Source of the DNA: Streptomyces collinus
GTDB lineage: Bacteria > Actinomycetota > Actinomycetes > Streptomycetales > Streptomycetaceae
Assembly (NCBI RefSeq): GCF_031348265.1
Contig: NZ_CP133771.1
Coordinates: forward strand, 682,001-746,000
Length of the DNA stretch: 64,000 nt
Reading direction: 5' to 3'
Part shown: positions 15,857 to 24,627 of the stretch, piece after piece
Numbering within the stretch: the first letter of the stretch is position 1
Layout of the letters: the number at the start of each line of letters is the position of its first letter
Notes under the pieces: generated by a model
What the model was told of the DNA's origin: nothing
What the model saw: only the letters and a program-made list of their open reading frames with translations
Databases searched by the model: none
Translations under genes and position numbers: made by a program

Positions 15857-18729
15857 GGTGTCTCTCCTGTGTGATCGGCGGCGGGGTCGAGGAGTTCGGC
15901 GAGGTGCAGGGCGCGGACGCCCCGGTCACCGGCGAGGTGGTCGATCTGGGTGGCGCAGCTGAAGCCGTCCGCCACGACGGGGCGTCCGTCGAGGTGGTCG
16001 ATGCGGGGCTTGAGGGCGAGGTCGGCGACGGCCATCGAGGTGTCGTAGTGCTCTGCCTCGAATCCGAAGTTGCCCGCGAGTCCGCAGCAGCCCTCGGCCT
16101 CGTCGACGCCGCGCACGCCGAGGCGGCGCAGGAGGTCGGCGGGGCGGCGGCCCTTGAAGGTGGCGTACTCGTGGCAGTGGGTCTGGAGCACGACGTCCTC
16201 GGGCAGCGGCGGCGGGCTCCAGCCCTCATCGGCGAGCTCGGTGAGGGCCCCGGTGAAGGTGTGGACGCGGTCGGCGACGCGCCGGGCGGCCTCGCTGCCC
16301 AGCAGTTCGGGCACGTCACGCTTCAACGCGGCGGCGCAGCTGGGTTCGGCCACGATGATCGGCCGGTCGTCACCGTTGTCGAGCGCGGCGACCGTACGGG
16401 CCATGATCTTGCGGGCGACGTTCAGCTGTCCGGTGCTGACCCAGGTCAGTCCGCAGCACAGGCCGTCCTGGGGCGTGCAGGGAACGCCCGCGTCGGCGAG
16501 CACACGGCCGGCGGCTCCGGCGATCTCGGGGCGGAAGGCGCGGGTGAAGCTGTCCACGAACAACACGGCCTTCGTCGGCTCTGCCGCCTTGGCTGTGCGC
16601 AGGGTCTTGCGCAGGGCCCGCCGGGAGGCGAAGGCCGGGATCCGGCGCTTCGTGGTCACGCCACCGACACGGGCCAGGAGTTTGCCGAGCGGTCCGCGCA
16701 ACAGGGCGTTGACCGGTCGGGCGGCGTATCCGGCCAGGGCGGAGGTCCGCGGCAGCCAGCCCAGTGAGTAGTGGGAGCGGGGGCGCAGACGTCCCTTGTA
16801 GTGCTGGTGCAGGAACTCCGCCTTGTAGGTGGCCATGTCGACACCGACCGGGCAGTCGCTGGAGCAGGCCTTGCACGACAGACACAGATCGAGGGCGTCC
16901 TTGACCTCGGTCGAGCGCCAGCCGTCCTCGATCGCTTCGCCGCGCACCATCTCCTGCAGCATCCGGGCCCGGCCGCGGGTGGAGGCGTTCTCCTCGCCCG
17001 TGGCCCGGTAGCTGGGGCACATCACTCCGCCCGCGTCACTGCGGCACCGGCCGACACCGACGCACCTGCGCACCGCGCCCGCGAAACCGTCCTCGTCATG
17101 CGGAAAGCCGAACGATGTTTCCACCAGCGGCAGTTCACGCAGAGCGAGGTCCGCATCCAACGGGGCAGGGTCAACGATCACGCCAGGGTTGAGCAGGCCA
17201 TCGGGGTCGAAGACCTTCTTGAACGCGGCGAACGCGGCGATCATGCGGTGGCTGTACATGACCTCCAGCAGCTCACTGCGGGAGCGTCCGTCACCGTGTT
17301 CACCGGACAGGGTGCCGCCGTGCTCCACGACCAGTGCCGCCGCCTCGGTCACGAACCGGCGCATCACCGTCCGGCCCGTCTCCGTCGCCGGGTCGAAGTC
17401 GATCCGCACATGCACACAGCCGGCGCCGAAGTGCCCGTACAGCACACCCGTCAGCTCGTGCGAGGCCAGCAGCTTGCGGAAGCCGCGCAGATAGGCGGCC
17501 AGGCTCTCGGGCGCGACGGCCGCGTCCTCCCAGCCGGGCCACGACTCCCCGCCGTCCACGAGCCGGGCCGCCAGCCCCGCCCCGTCCTCACGCACCCGCC
17601 ACAGCGAACGCCGCTCGGCCGGGGTCTCCACGACCCGGCCGCCGGTCATCCGCCCCCGGGCCTTGAGCACATCCAGCAGCTCGGCGGCCCGGGCGTCGAC
17701 CGCGGCCTGGTCGTCGCCTTCGAGCTCGACGTACAGCCAGGCCCGCCCCTCGGGCAGCCCCGTCACCGAATCAGCGCCGCGGCGGGCCCGCATGGTGGCG
17801 ACGATCGCCTCGTCCATGCCCTCCACCGCGCTGGGCGACCAGCGCAGGATCTCCGGCACGTCCTCGGCCGCCGCGACCACGTCCTCGTAGCCGAGCGTCA
17901 GCAGCGTCGAGGCCTGTGCGGTCGCCACCAGGCGGACCGTCGCGGCGGTGACGACCGCACAGGTGCCCTCGGTGCCCACCAGGGCACGGGCCATGTCGAA
18001 CCCGTTCTCCGGCAGCAGGTGATGCAACTGGAAGCCGGACACCTGACGCGGGATCCGGCCCAGCTCGGTACGGATCAATGCCAGACGCTCTTCCACCAGC
18101 CGTCTGAGATCCGCTTCGAGCCGGGCGACGCGCCGCACAGCCTCCGCGTCGCCCGGCTCGGCGGCCCGCAGCCCGGAGCGGTCGGCGACGGCCCGCACGC
18201 CGTCCGCCGTCACGATCTCCAGGGCCTCGACGTGCCCGCTGGTCCGCCCGTCGCGCACCGACCGGTTCCCGCACGCGTCGTTGCCGATCATGCCGCCCAG
18301 CGTGCAGCGGCTGTGCGAGGACGGATCCGGACCGAAGTCCAGCCCGTGCAGGGCGGTCGCGCTGCGCAGCGCGTCAAGGACCACACCGGCCTCGACCCGC
18401 GCGGTGCGCGCCTCGACGTCGATGTCCAGGATCCGGTTCATGTACCGGGAGAAGTCCAGGACCACACCCGGACCGACCGCATTGCCGGCCATGCTGGTGC
18501 CGCCGCCCCGGGCCGTGACCGGCACTCCCGCCTCCCGGCAGGCCCGCAGCACCGCGACCACGTCGTCGGCGGTGCGCGGGAAGACCACCGCCCGCGGCGG
18601 CACACGGTAGTTGGAGGCGTCATAGGCATACGGGCCGGTGGCCCCCGGCCCGGTCTCCACCCGCAGACCGGGCGCCAGCTCGGCGAGCCGGGCCGTCAGA
18701 CCCGCCAGGTCGCGGGTGGCGGTGGTCAT
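15853..18729 (-). CDS. Fused FAD-linked oxidase and Fe-S (CCG-domain) dehydrogenase, D-2-hydroxyacid type
   Basis: A 958-residue fusion. The N-terminal third is a FAD-binding PCMH domain (VTARGGGTSMAGNAVGPGVV), then a FAD-oxidase C-domain with SGEHGDGRSRSEL near residue 480. Two Fe-S motifs follow: CVGVGRC, with a further Cys in MCPSYRATGEENASTRGRAR, and CLSCKACSSDCP. The last third has two CCG domains (DGLCCGLTWVSTGQL, EGCCGLAGNFGFEAEHYD). This layout matches YdiJ/D-lactate dehydrogenase-like enzymes that pass electrons from a 2-hydroxyacid to a carrier. The start overlaps the gabT stop and its own stop overlaps gabD. Possible substrates in this context are D-2-hydroxyglutarate or 4-hydroxybutyrate; the choice is inference. 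Confidence 0.88.
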   Translation of the reverse strand: MTTATRDLAGLTARLAELAPGLRVETGPGATGPYAYDASNYRVPPRAVVFPRTADDVVAVLRACREAGVPVTARGGGTSMAGNAVGPGVVLDFSRYMNRILDIDVEARTARVEAGVVLDALRSATALHGLDFGPDPSSHSRCTLGGMIGNDACGNRSVRDGRTSGHVEALEIVTADGVRAVADRSGLRAAEPGDAEAVRRVARLEADLRRLVEERLALIRTELGRIPRQVSGFQLHHLLPENGFDMARALVGTEGTCAVVTAATVRLVATAQASTLLTLGYEDVVAAAEDVPEILRWSPSAVEGMDEAIVATMRARRGADSVTGLPEGRAWLYVELEGDDQAAVDARAAELLDVLKARGRMTGGRVVETPAERRSLWRVREDGAGLAARLVDGGESWPGWEDAAVAPESLAAYLRGFRKLLASHELTGVLYGHFGAGCVHVRIDFDPATETGRTVMRRFVTEAAALVVEHGGTLSGEHGDGRSRSELLEVMYSHRMIAAFAAFKKVFDPDGLLNPGVIVDPAPLDADLALRELPLVETSFGFPHDEDGFAGAVRRCVGVGRCRSDAGGVMCPSYRATGEENASTRGRARMLQEMVRGEAIEDGWRSTEVKDALDLCLSCKACSSDCPVGVDMATYKAEFLHQHYKGRLRPRSHYSLGWLPRTSALAGYAARPVNALLRGPLGKLLARVGGVTTKRRIPAFASRRALRKTLRTAKAAEPTKAVLFVDSFTRAFRPEIAGAAGRVLADAGVPCTPQDGLCCGLTWVSTGQLNVARKIMARTVAALDNGDDRPIIVAEPSCAAALKRDVPELLGSEAARRVADRVHTFTGALTELADEGWSPPPLPEDVVLQTHCHEYATFKGRRPADLLRRLGVRGVDEAEGCCGLAGNFGFEAEHYDTSMAVADLALKPRIDHLDGRPVVADGFSCATQIDHLAGDRGVRALHLAELLDPAADHTGETP

Positions 18730-19994
18730 CGCTCTCCAGCTCCCGACGTACCGGCCTCGACCGCGTTCGCCCAGGCCTGAAGGCCCTCGTCGACGCCCGC
18801 CTCGTCGATCACGAGGGCCGGGATCATACGGACGACCTGGTTCGAGGCGCCGCACAGCAGCAGGAGCAGGCCCTCGTCGATCGCGGCGCGCTGCACGCGG
18901 GCGGCGGTCTCGGAGTCGGGGCTGCCGTCCTCGGTGACGAACTCGGTGGCGAGCATGAGGCCGAGGCCGCGGACGTCGCCGATGCCCGGGGTCCGGTCGG
19001 CCACGGCCTCCAGCCCCTGGCGGAGCCGCTTGCCCATGGCTTCCGCGTTCTCGACGAGCTTCTCGTCGCGTACGACGTCGAGCGTCGCGCAGGCGGCGGC
19101 GCAGGCGACGGCGTTGGCGCCGTACGTGCCGCCCTGCGAGCCGGGCCACGCCTTGGTCATCAGTTCCTCGGAGGCGGCGATGCCGGAGAGGGGGAAGCCG
19201 CTGGCCAGGCCCTTTGCGGTGACGAGGATGTCGGGGGTGACGCCGAAGTGGTCGTGGCCCCAGAAGCGGCCGGTGCGGCCGACTCCGGTCTGCACCTCGT
19301 CGAGGATCAGCAGGAAGCCGTGCCGGTCCGCCCGCTCGCGCAGGCCTTCCAGGAAGGCGCGGTTCGCGGGGACGTAGCCGCCCTCGCCGAGGACCGGCTC
19401 GACGATGATCGCTGCCGTGTCGGCGGGCGAGGAGATCGTCTGGAGGGTGTAGTCGAGTTCCTTCAGGGCGAAGCGGGTGGCGGTCTCCTCGTCCCAGCCG
19501 TACCGGAAGGCCGTCGGGAACGGAGTGACGACCACGCCGCTCATCAGCGGCGAGAACCCGGACCGGAAGCGGATGCCGGAGGTGGTCATGGAGGCGGCGG
19601 CGACCGTACGGCCGTGGAAGCCTCCGTGGCAGACGATGACGTTCGGCCTTCCGGTGGCCTGGCGGGCCAGCCGCAGCGCCGCCTCGACGGCCTCGCTGCC
19701 GGAGTTGGTGAAGAACAGGCTGTCCAGGCCGGCCGGCAGTACCTCACCCAGCTTGTCGACCAGGCGGCGCAGCGGCTGGTGCATGACGGTCGTGTACTGG
19801 CCGTGGATCAGCGTGCCCACCTGCTCCTGCGCCGCCGCCACGACCTTGGGGTGGCAGTGCCCGGTGCTGGTGACGCCGATACCGGCGGTGAAATCGAGGT
19901 AGCGGCGGCCGTCCTCACCGTAGAGGTGGACGCCCTCGCCCCGGGCCGCCACGACGGGCGTGGCCTGGCGAAGGTGCGGCGACAGTGCGGTCAT
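18726..19994 (-). CDS. gabT: 4-aminobutyrate--2-oxoglutarate transaminase
   Basis: A 422-residue class III PLP aminotransferase. It converts 4-aminobutyrate and 2-oxoglutarate to succinic semialdehyde and glutamate. The PLP lysine is Lys261 in TAKGLASGFPLSGIA. Other family signs are FTNSGSEAVEAALRLAR, HGGFHGRT and LILDEVQTGVGRTG, whose Asp holds the pyridine nitrogen. It is the first gene of the gabT, FAD/Fe-S dehydrogenase, gabD operon. A divergent PucR-type gene lies 225 bases away and probably controls it. Ornithine or acetylornithine aminotransferases are related, but operon content favours GABA. Confidence 0.88.
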   Translation of the reverse strand: MTALSPHLRQATPVVAARGEGVHLYGEDGRRYLDFTAGIGVTSTGHCHPKVVAAAQEQVGTLIHGQYTTVMHQPLRRLVDKLGEVLPAGLDSLFFTNSGSEAVEAALRLARQATGRPNVIVCHGGFHGRTVAAASMTTSGIRFRSGFSPLMSGVVVTPFPTAFRYGWDEETATRFALKELDYTLQTISSPADTAAIIVEPVLGEGGYVPANRAFLEGLRERADRHGFLLILDEVQTGVGRTGRFWGHDHFGVTPDILVTAKGLASGFPLSGIAASEELMTKAWPGSQGGTYGANAVACAAACATLDVVRDEKLVENAEAMGKRLRQGLEAVADRTPGIGDVRGLGLMLATEFVTEDGSPDSETAARVQRAAIDEGLLLLLCGASNQVVRMIPALVIDEAGVDEGLQAWANAVEAGTSGAGER

Positions 19995-20093
19995 GGTGTC
20001 TCCCGGCCGTACGACGAGGTCTGGTTGCTTGGCTCAGCTCCGGTCCGAGCATCCAAGCCGCCGCGAAGGGTGACAACGCGTGATCTGTCCAGC

Positions 20094-20110
20094 CCGAACC
20101 CGTTGTTCGG
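20094..20110. promoter_or_regulatory. Inverted repeat in the gabT-pucR divergent region
   Basis: CCGAAC (20094-20099) and GTTCGG (20105-20110) form a perfect 6-bp inverted repeat with five bases between. On the minus strand a perfect TTGACA hexamer (20122-20117) lies just upstream, so a factor bound at the repeat would sit where the -10 of the gabT promoter should be. A clear -10 hexamer is not visible. The PucR-type protein is the natural candidate to bind here. Confidence 0.45.
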
Positions 20111-20219
20111 ACGTTGTGTCAACCGGCGGTCCCCCCGGGCCCCGTCTGTCCCTCCCGTGGACAGCTCTTGCGCAGGTCAGCCCGGCTTGTCAGAGTGACC
20201 GGGCACGCAGGGAGGCCCC

Positions 20220-21860
20220 GTGACCGTTCACCCCCCGCCGGCCGGCCGTGACTCCGCCCCGGCCGGTCGCGCTCCGACTCTGGCGGACGTCCTCGCCCTG
20301 CCGGTCCTGGCCGCCGGACAGCCCCAGGTCGTGACGGGCCTGACCGAGCTGGACCGGCCGGTGCGCTGGGTGCACATCACCGAGCTGACGGACCCGGCCT
20401 CCTTCCTCAAGGGCGGCGAGCTGGTCCTGACGACGGGCATGCCGCTGCCCGAGGACGCCGCGGGCGTCCGCCGCTACGTCGACGAACTCGCCGACGTGGG
20501 GGCGGCCGCCCTGGTCATCGAACTCGTACGCCGCTACCACCGGCCGCCCGACGCCCTCGTGCAGGCGTGCCGGGCCCGGGGGCTGCCTCTGGTCACCCTC
20601 GCCCGGGACGTCAACTTCCTGGAGGTCACGCAGGTCGTGCACGCGCTGATCCTCGGCAACCAGGCCGACGCGATGCGGCGGACGCAGCGGATCCACGAGG
20701 CGTTCACGGCTCTGACGTTGCGCGGGGCGGGGCCGGAGGACGTGGTGCGCGCGGCGGCGGAGATGAGCGGCCGGACGGTCGTGCTGGAGAACCTGGTGCA
20801 CCAGGCGCTGATCTGCGAGCCCTCGGGGAGCACGGTGGAGCAGGCGCTCGGGGACTGGGAGCAGCGCTCCCGGGCGGCCGGGCCGGGCGACCACACCGGG
20901 GTGGGCGGCCCGGAGGGCTGGCTCACCGCGCCCGTCTCCTACCAGGGCGAACGCTGGGGGCGACTGGCCATGCTGCCCGCCGACGGGCCGGTTTTCGGTC
21001 CGGAGCACGTCACCGTCCTGGAGCGGACGGCGATGGCCCTGACCGTGGCCCGGCTCATCCACTCCACGCCGTGGGAGCACACGGCCCACCGCAACGCCCT
21101 GCGCGAGCTGGCGGAGCAGCGCCACCACTCCGCCGAGGACGTCCGGGCCCGCTGCGCCGCGCTGGGACTGCCCACGGAGGCCGGTGTCTTCCTGGCCGTC
21201 CTCGTGGACCTGGGATCCGGAGGGGCGGGCGCCGAGCCGGAGACCCGGCTGCACCGGGAGCTGAGGTCGGCCGGGGTCCCGGCCCTGGTCGGCGAACTGT
21301 CCCCCCACCGCCTCGGCGTCCTGCTGGCCCTGCGGCCCGCCCAGCCCTGGCGGCCCGTGGCCGAACGCCTCAGCCGCACCGCGCTGGCGCTGACGCCGGA
21401 GGCGATCGTCGGCGTGGGCTCGGAGGTGGCGGATCTCGCCGACAGCGCACGCTCGTTCCGGGAGGCGGCCCGGGTCATAGAGGCCACCCCGCCCGGCCAG
21501 CCCCTCCCCGCGGACCGTTCCTTCCACGAGCTGCCGGACATCGGCCTGCGCCGGCTGCTGTACGCGCTGCGCGAGGACACCCGCATCCAGGACTACACGG
21601 AGCGCCGGCTGGGCCGGCTCATCGACCACGACACCCGGCACGGCACCGACCTGCTGGCCACCCTGGGCCACTACCTCGACGCCGCCGGCAACAAGACCAC
21701 GGCGGCCCGACGCGGCGGCCTGTCCAGGGAGACCCTGTACCAGCGGCTGCGCACCGTCGAACGCCTCCTCGACACCGACCTCGAATCCGGCGAGCGCCGC
21801 ACCGAACTCCACGTGGCCCTCACGGTGTTGCGGGTCCTGCGCGCCGGTCAGGAGCGGTGA
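20220..21860 (+). CDS. PucR-family transcriptional regulator of the GABA operon
   Basis: A 546-residue regulator. The N-terminal PucR domain covers about residues 20-140 (ADVLALPVLAAGQPQVVTGL, then WVHITELTDPASFLKGGELV). The middle is a GGDEF-like region, and the C-terminal PucR-type helix-turn-helix reads LDAAGNKTTAARRGGLSRET. GTG 20220 has GGGAGG five bases upstream. It is divergent from gabT. In other bacteria PucR-type proteins activate purine, proline or GABA catabolism genes, so control of the gab operon is likely. Its stop lies only 11 bases from the convergent paaE stop, with no room for a terminator. Confidence 0.85.
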   Translation: MTVHPPPAGRDSAPAGRAPTLADVLALPVLAAGQPQVVTGLTELDRPVRWVHITELTDPASFLKGGELVLTTGMPLPEDAAGVRRYVDELADVGAAALVIELVRRYHRPPDALVQACRARGLPLVTLARDVNFLEVTQVVHALILGNQADAMRRTQRIHEAFTALTLRGAGPEDVVRAAAEMSGRTVVLENLVHQALICEPSGSTVEQALGDWEQRSRAAGPGDHTGVGGPEGWLTAPVSYQGERWGRLAMLPADGPVFGPEHVTVLERTAMALTVARLIHSTPWEHTAHRNALRELAEQRHHSAEDVRARCAALGLPTEAGVFLAVLVDLGSGGAGAEPETRLHRELRSAGVPALVGELSPHRLGVLLALRPAQPWRPVAERLSRTALALTPEAIVGVGSEVADLADSARSFREAARVIEATPPGQPLPADRSFHELPDIGLRRLLYALREDTRIQDYTERRLGRLIDHDTRHGTDLLATLGHYLDAAGNKTTAARRGGLSRETLYQRLRTVERLLDTDLESGERRTELHVALTVLRVLRAGQER

Positions 21861-21871
21861 GGAGGCGAGAC

Positions 21872-22987
21872 TCAGGTGTCGAAGTCCACCGTCAACGCCT
21901 CGGACACCGGGAACGTCTGGCACGTGAGGACGTAGCCCGCGTCGACCTCGGACGGTTCGAGGGCGAAGTTGCGGCGCATGTCGGCCTTGCCGTCGGTGAC
22001 CAGGGCACGGCAGGTGCCGCAGACACCGCCCTTGCAGGCGAAGGGCAGGTCGGGGCGGGTCTGTTGGGCCCCTTCCAGGAGGGTGCGGTCGCGGGGCAGG
22101 GGGGAGGTGGTGGAGCGGCCGTCGAGGGTGACGGTGACCTGGCTGACCGGGCCGGTGGGGCCGGTCTCGGCGTGGTGGACCTCGCGGACGGGTTCGTCGT
22201 CGGCGTAGAAGAGCTCCTGGTGGACGCGGTCGGCGGGTACGCCGAGGCCGGTGAGGACCTCCTGGGCGGCACGGACCATGCCGTGCGGGCCGCACAGCCA
22301 CCAGTGGTCGGCGGAGTCCACGTCGACCAGGGCGTCGACGAGGGCGGAGAGCCGTTCGGCGTCGAGACGGCCGGAGAGCACCTCGGCCTCGCGGGGCTCG
22401 CGGGACAGGACGTGGGCGAGCTGGAACCGCGTCGGGTAGAGGTCCTTCAGGTCGGCGAGTTCGTCGGCGAACATCACGGTGCCAGTGCGGCGGTTGCCGT
22501 AGAGGAGGGTGACGCGCGAGCGGGAGTCGGCGGCCAGGACGGACTCGGCGATGGAGACCATGGGGGTGATGCCGGAGCCGGCGGCGATCAGGACGTGGTG
22601 GCCGTGGGTGGTGAGGTCGGGAGTGAAGGCACCGGTGGGCGCCATCACCTCGACGGTGTCGCCGGGGCGTACGTCGTGCACCAGCCAGGAGGAGAACAGG
22701 CCGCCCGGCACCACGCGGACGCCGATGCGCGGTGCCGTGCCGGCGGGGGCGCAGATCGAGTAGGAGCGGCGCTCGTCCCGGCCGTCGATGTCGCGGCGCA
22801 GGGTGAGGGACTGGCCGGGCGCGAAGGTGAACTCCTCGGCCAGCTCGGCCGGGATGTCGAAGCTGACGGCTGCCGCGTCCTCGCACAGCGGCTGCACGGC
22901 GGCGATCCGCAGGGGGTGGAAGACCGGACGTCGGCGGGCACGTGCGCGTGCCGCCGGGGCGGGGGCCGGCTCCATCAGGTCCTCCAT
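21872..22987 (-). CDS. paaE: Phenylacetyl-CoA epoxidase reductase subunit PaaE
   Basis: A 371-residue flavin and iron-sulfur reductase that passes electrons from NADPH to the PaaAC di-iron centre. A ferredoxin-reductase FAD domain (RRSYSICAPAG) and an NAD(P) domain (LIAAGSGITPMVSIAESVLA) are followed by a plant-type [2Fe-2S] domain (CKGGVCGTCRALVTDG plus a last Cys in VLTCQ). ATG 22987 overlaps the paaD stop (TGATG) and is preceded by AAGGAG within paaD. It is the last gene of paaABCDE and has the usual length. Confidence 0.93.
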   Translation of the reverse strand: MEDLMEPAPAPAARARARRRPVFHPLRIAAVQPLCEDAAAVSFDIPAELAEEFTFAPGQSLTLRRDIDGRDERRSYSICAPAGTAPRIGVRVVPGGLFSSWLVHDVRPGDTVEVMAPTGAFTPDLTTHGHHVLIAAGSGITPMVSIAESVLAADSRSRVTLLYGNRRTGTVMFADELADLKDLYPTRFQLAHVLSREPREAEVLSGRLDAERLSALVDALVDVDSADHWWLCGPHGMVRAAQEVLTGLGVPADRVHQELFYADDEPVREVHHAETGPTGPVSQVTVTLDGRSTTSPLPRDRTLLEGAQQTRPDLPFACKGGVCGTCRALVTDGKADMRRNFALEPSEVDAGYVLTCQTFPVSEALTVDFDT

Positions 22988-23502
22988 CAGATCTCCTTGA
23001 CGTACTCGAACGGCTCGCGGCAGGCGAGGCAGCGCCACAGGGACTTGCAGGACGTGGCGCCGAAGCGGGAGGTCTCCTCGGTGTCGGGGTGACCGCAGCG
23101 GGGGCAGGGCACGGAGCGGCGGGTCGGCGACAGCACGAGCGGGACCGGGCCGGCGGCGCGCGCGGGCGCGGCGCCGGGCGGGGCGATGCCGTGCTCGGCG
23201 AGCTTGCGCCGGCCGTGCGCCGTGATCCAGTCGCTGCTCCAGGGCGGGTGGAGGACCGTGCGGATCTCCACGCGTTCGTACCCCGCCTCGCGCAGCCGGG
23301 CGGCGACGCCGGCGCGCATCTCCGCCATCGCCGGGCAGCCCGAGTAGGTCGGGGTGAGGCTCGCGACCACCGTGCCGTCCGGGGTCAGGCTCACCTCGCG
23401 CAGCACGCCGAGGTCGGCCAGGGTGAGCATGGGCAGTTCGGGGTCGGGCACCTGCTCGGCGATGCGCCGGGCCCGTCGCTCGTCCAGGAGTGCCGTCACC
23501 AT
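22987..23502 (-). CDS. paaD: Phenylacetyl-CoA epoxidase assembly protein PaaD
   Basis: A 171-residue member of the MIP18/DUF59 family, thought to help assemble iron clusters in the PaaABCE complex. The DUF59 core reads VPDPELPMLTLADLGVLREV and then TPTYSGCPAM, with its conserved Cys. The C-terminus adds a zinc-ribbon-like region with two Cys pairs (CPRCGHPDTEETSRFG, then CKSLWRCLACREPFEY). The ATG at 23502 overlaps the paaC stop by seven bases. Gene order and both motifs make the call firm. Confidence 0.92.
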   Translation of the reverse strand: MVTALLDERRARRIAEQVPDPELPMLTLADLGVLREVSLTPDGTVVASLTPTYSGCPAMAEMRAGVAARLREAGYERVEIRTVLHPPWSSDWITAHGRRKLAEHGIAPPGAAPARAAGPVPLVLSPTRRSVPCPRCGHPDTEETSRFGATSCKSLWRCLACREPFEYVKEI

Positions 23503-24323
23503 GTCGCCTCCGGGTGGGCGCGGGCCACACCCTGCAACTCGGCGAGCAGCGGGGCGAGATGCTCGGTGTGCTCCCCGGTGCGGCCCGAGCCGGGCAGCGG
23601 GCGGTAGACCGGCATGGGCAGCCCGGCGGCCTCGGTGACCTGGCGCAGCACGGTGACGACCTCGTCCCGGACGTCGTACGCCGTGAACAGCTCGCCCAGG
23701 TAGGGCGCGACCTGCTCCTGCGCCCTGCGCATCCGCCGGTGCGACTCCTCGGTCCCGTCCCCCAGACGCACGGCCCACTCGGCCGCGTACTGGCGGTGGT
23801 AGGTCAGCTCCTTCACGCCCTTGGCGGCGATGGCCGCGAGCACCGGGTCACGGTGTGCGGTGAGCCGCTCGAAGTGCGCGAGGCGCCAGCTGGCGAGCAC
23901 CAGCAGCCGCACGATGGAGAACGCGAAGTCGCCGTTGGGCAGTTCGGCCAGGCGTACGTTGCGGAAGTCGCCGGCGTCGCGGAAGTAGGCGAAGGCGTCC
24001 TCGTCACGGCCGGTGCCGTCGGCCTGCCCCGCGCGGGAGTAGAGCAGGCGGGCCTGGCCGAGCAGGTCGAGTCCGATGTTGGCGAGCGCCACCTCCTCCT
24101 CCAGCTCGGGGGCGCGGGTGGTCCACTCGGCGAGCCGCTGGGCGCAGACCAGGGCGTCGTCGGCCAAGGTGACGCAGAGGGCGGCCAGTTCAAGGGCGTC
24201 CACGTCGTCGGGCACGGTGGTGTCCACGCCGTGCAGGGGGTCCTCGAAGCCGGTGCCGTAGGCCCAGCGGGTGTCGTCGTCATGCCCCTCGGCGAGGGTC
24301 ATGTAGACGTGGTCGTCGCTCAT
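23496..24323 (-). CDS. paaC: Phenylacetyl-CoA epoxidase structural subunit PaaC
   Basis: A 275-residue ferritin-like protein that pairs with PaaA in the oxygenase core. Helical segments include ALCVTLADDALVCAQRLAEW and ANIGLDLLGQARLLYSRAG, and KELTYHRQYAAEWAVRLGDG is typical of PaaC. ATG 24323 lies ten bases after the paaB stop. The upstream in-frame extension overlaps paaB in another frame and is not credible. PaaC usually lacks a working di-iron site, which is consistent with a scaffold role. Confidence 0.93.
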   Translation of the reverse strand: MSDDHVYMTLAEGHDDDTRWAYGTGFEDPLHGVDTTVPDDVDALELAALCVTLADDALVCAQRLAEWTTRAPELEEEVALANIGLDLLGQARLLYSRAGQADGTGRDEDAFAYFRDAGDFRNVRLAELPNGDFAFSIVRLLVLASWRLAHFERLTAHRDPVLAAIAAKGVKELTYHRQYAAEWAVRLGDGTEESHRRMRRAQEQVAPYLGELFTAYDVRDEVVTVLRQVTEAAGLPMPVYRPLPGSGRTGEHTEHLAPLLAELQGVARAHPEATW

Positions 24324-24333
24324 GCCCTGTCCT

Positions 24334-24627
24334 TCAGATGTGGGGGACGTCTTCGGGGATGTCGTAGAAGGTCGGGTGCCGGTAGACCTTGTCGGCGCTG
24401 GGCTCGAAGAACGGGTCCTTCTCGTCGCGGGTGGAGGCGGCGATGTGCTCCGAGCGCACGACCCAGATCGAGACGCCCTCGTTGCGCCGGGTGTACAGGT
24501 CGCGGGCGTGGGTGAGGGCCATGCGGTCGTCGGCGGCGTGCAGCGATCCCACATGAACGTGGTTCAGGCCGCGCTTGCGGCGTACGAACACCTCGTACAG
24601 CGGCCAGTCCTGCTTGTCGGCGGTCAT
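24334..24627 (-). CDS. paaB: Phenylacetyl-CoA epoxidase subunit PaaB
   Basis: A 97-residue bridging subunit of the PaaABCE complex. The family signature is visible: [20 protein letters not shown] near the start, [20 protein letters not shown] in the middle, and [16 protein letters not shown] at the end. Its ATG overlaps the paaA stop (ATGA). Length and sequence are normal for the family. Confidence 0.94.
   Translation of the reverse strand: MTADKQDWPLYEVFVRRKRGLNHVHVGSLHAADDRMALTHARDLYTRRNEGVSIWVVRSEHIAASTRDEKDPFFEPSADKVYRHPTFYDIPEDVPHI

Noticed and set aside
18730..19149. Upstream extension of the FAD/Fe-S dehydrogenase to 19149
   Set aside because: The added residues overlap gabT in another frame and are Arg-rich; ATG 18729 overlaps the gabT stop exactly.
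20190..22886. An 898-codon minus-strand open frame
   Set aside because: It covers the PucR gene in antisense and part of paaE in the wrong frame; neither part looks like a protein family.
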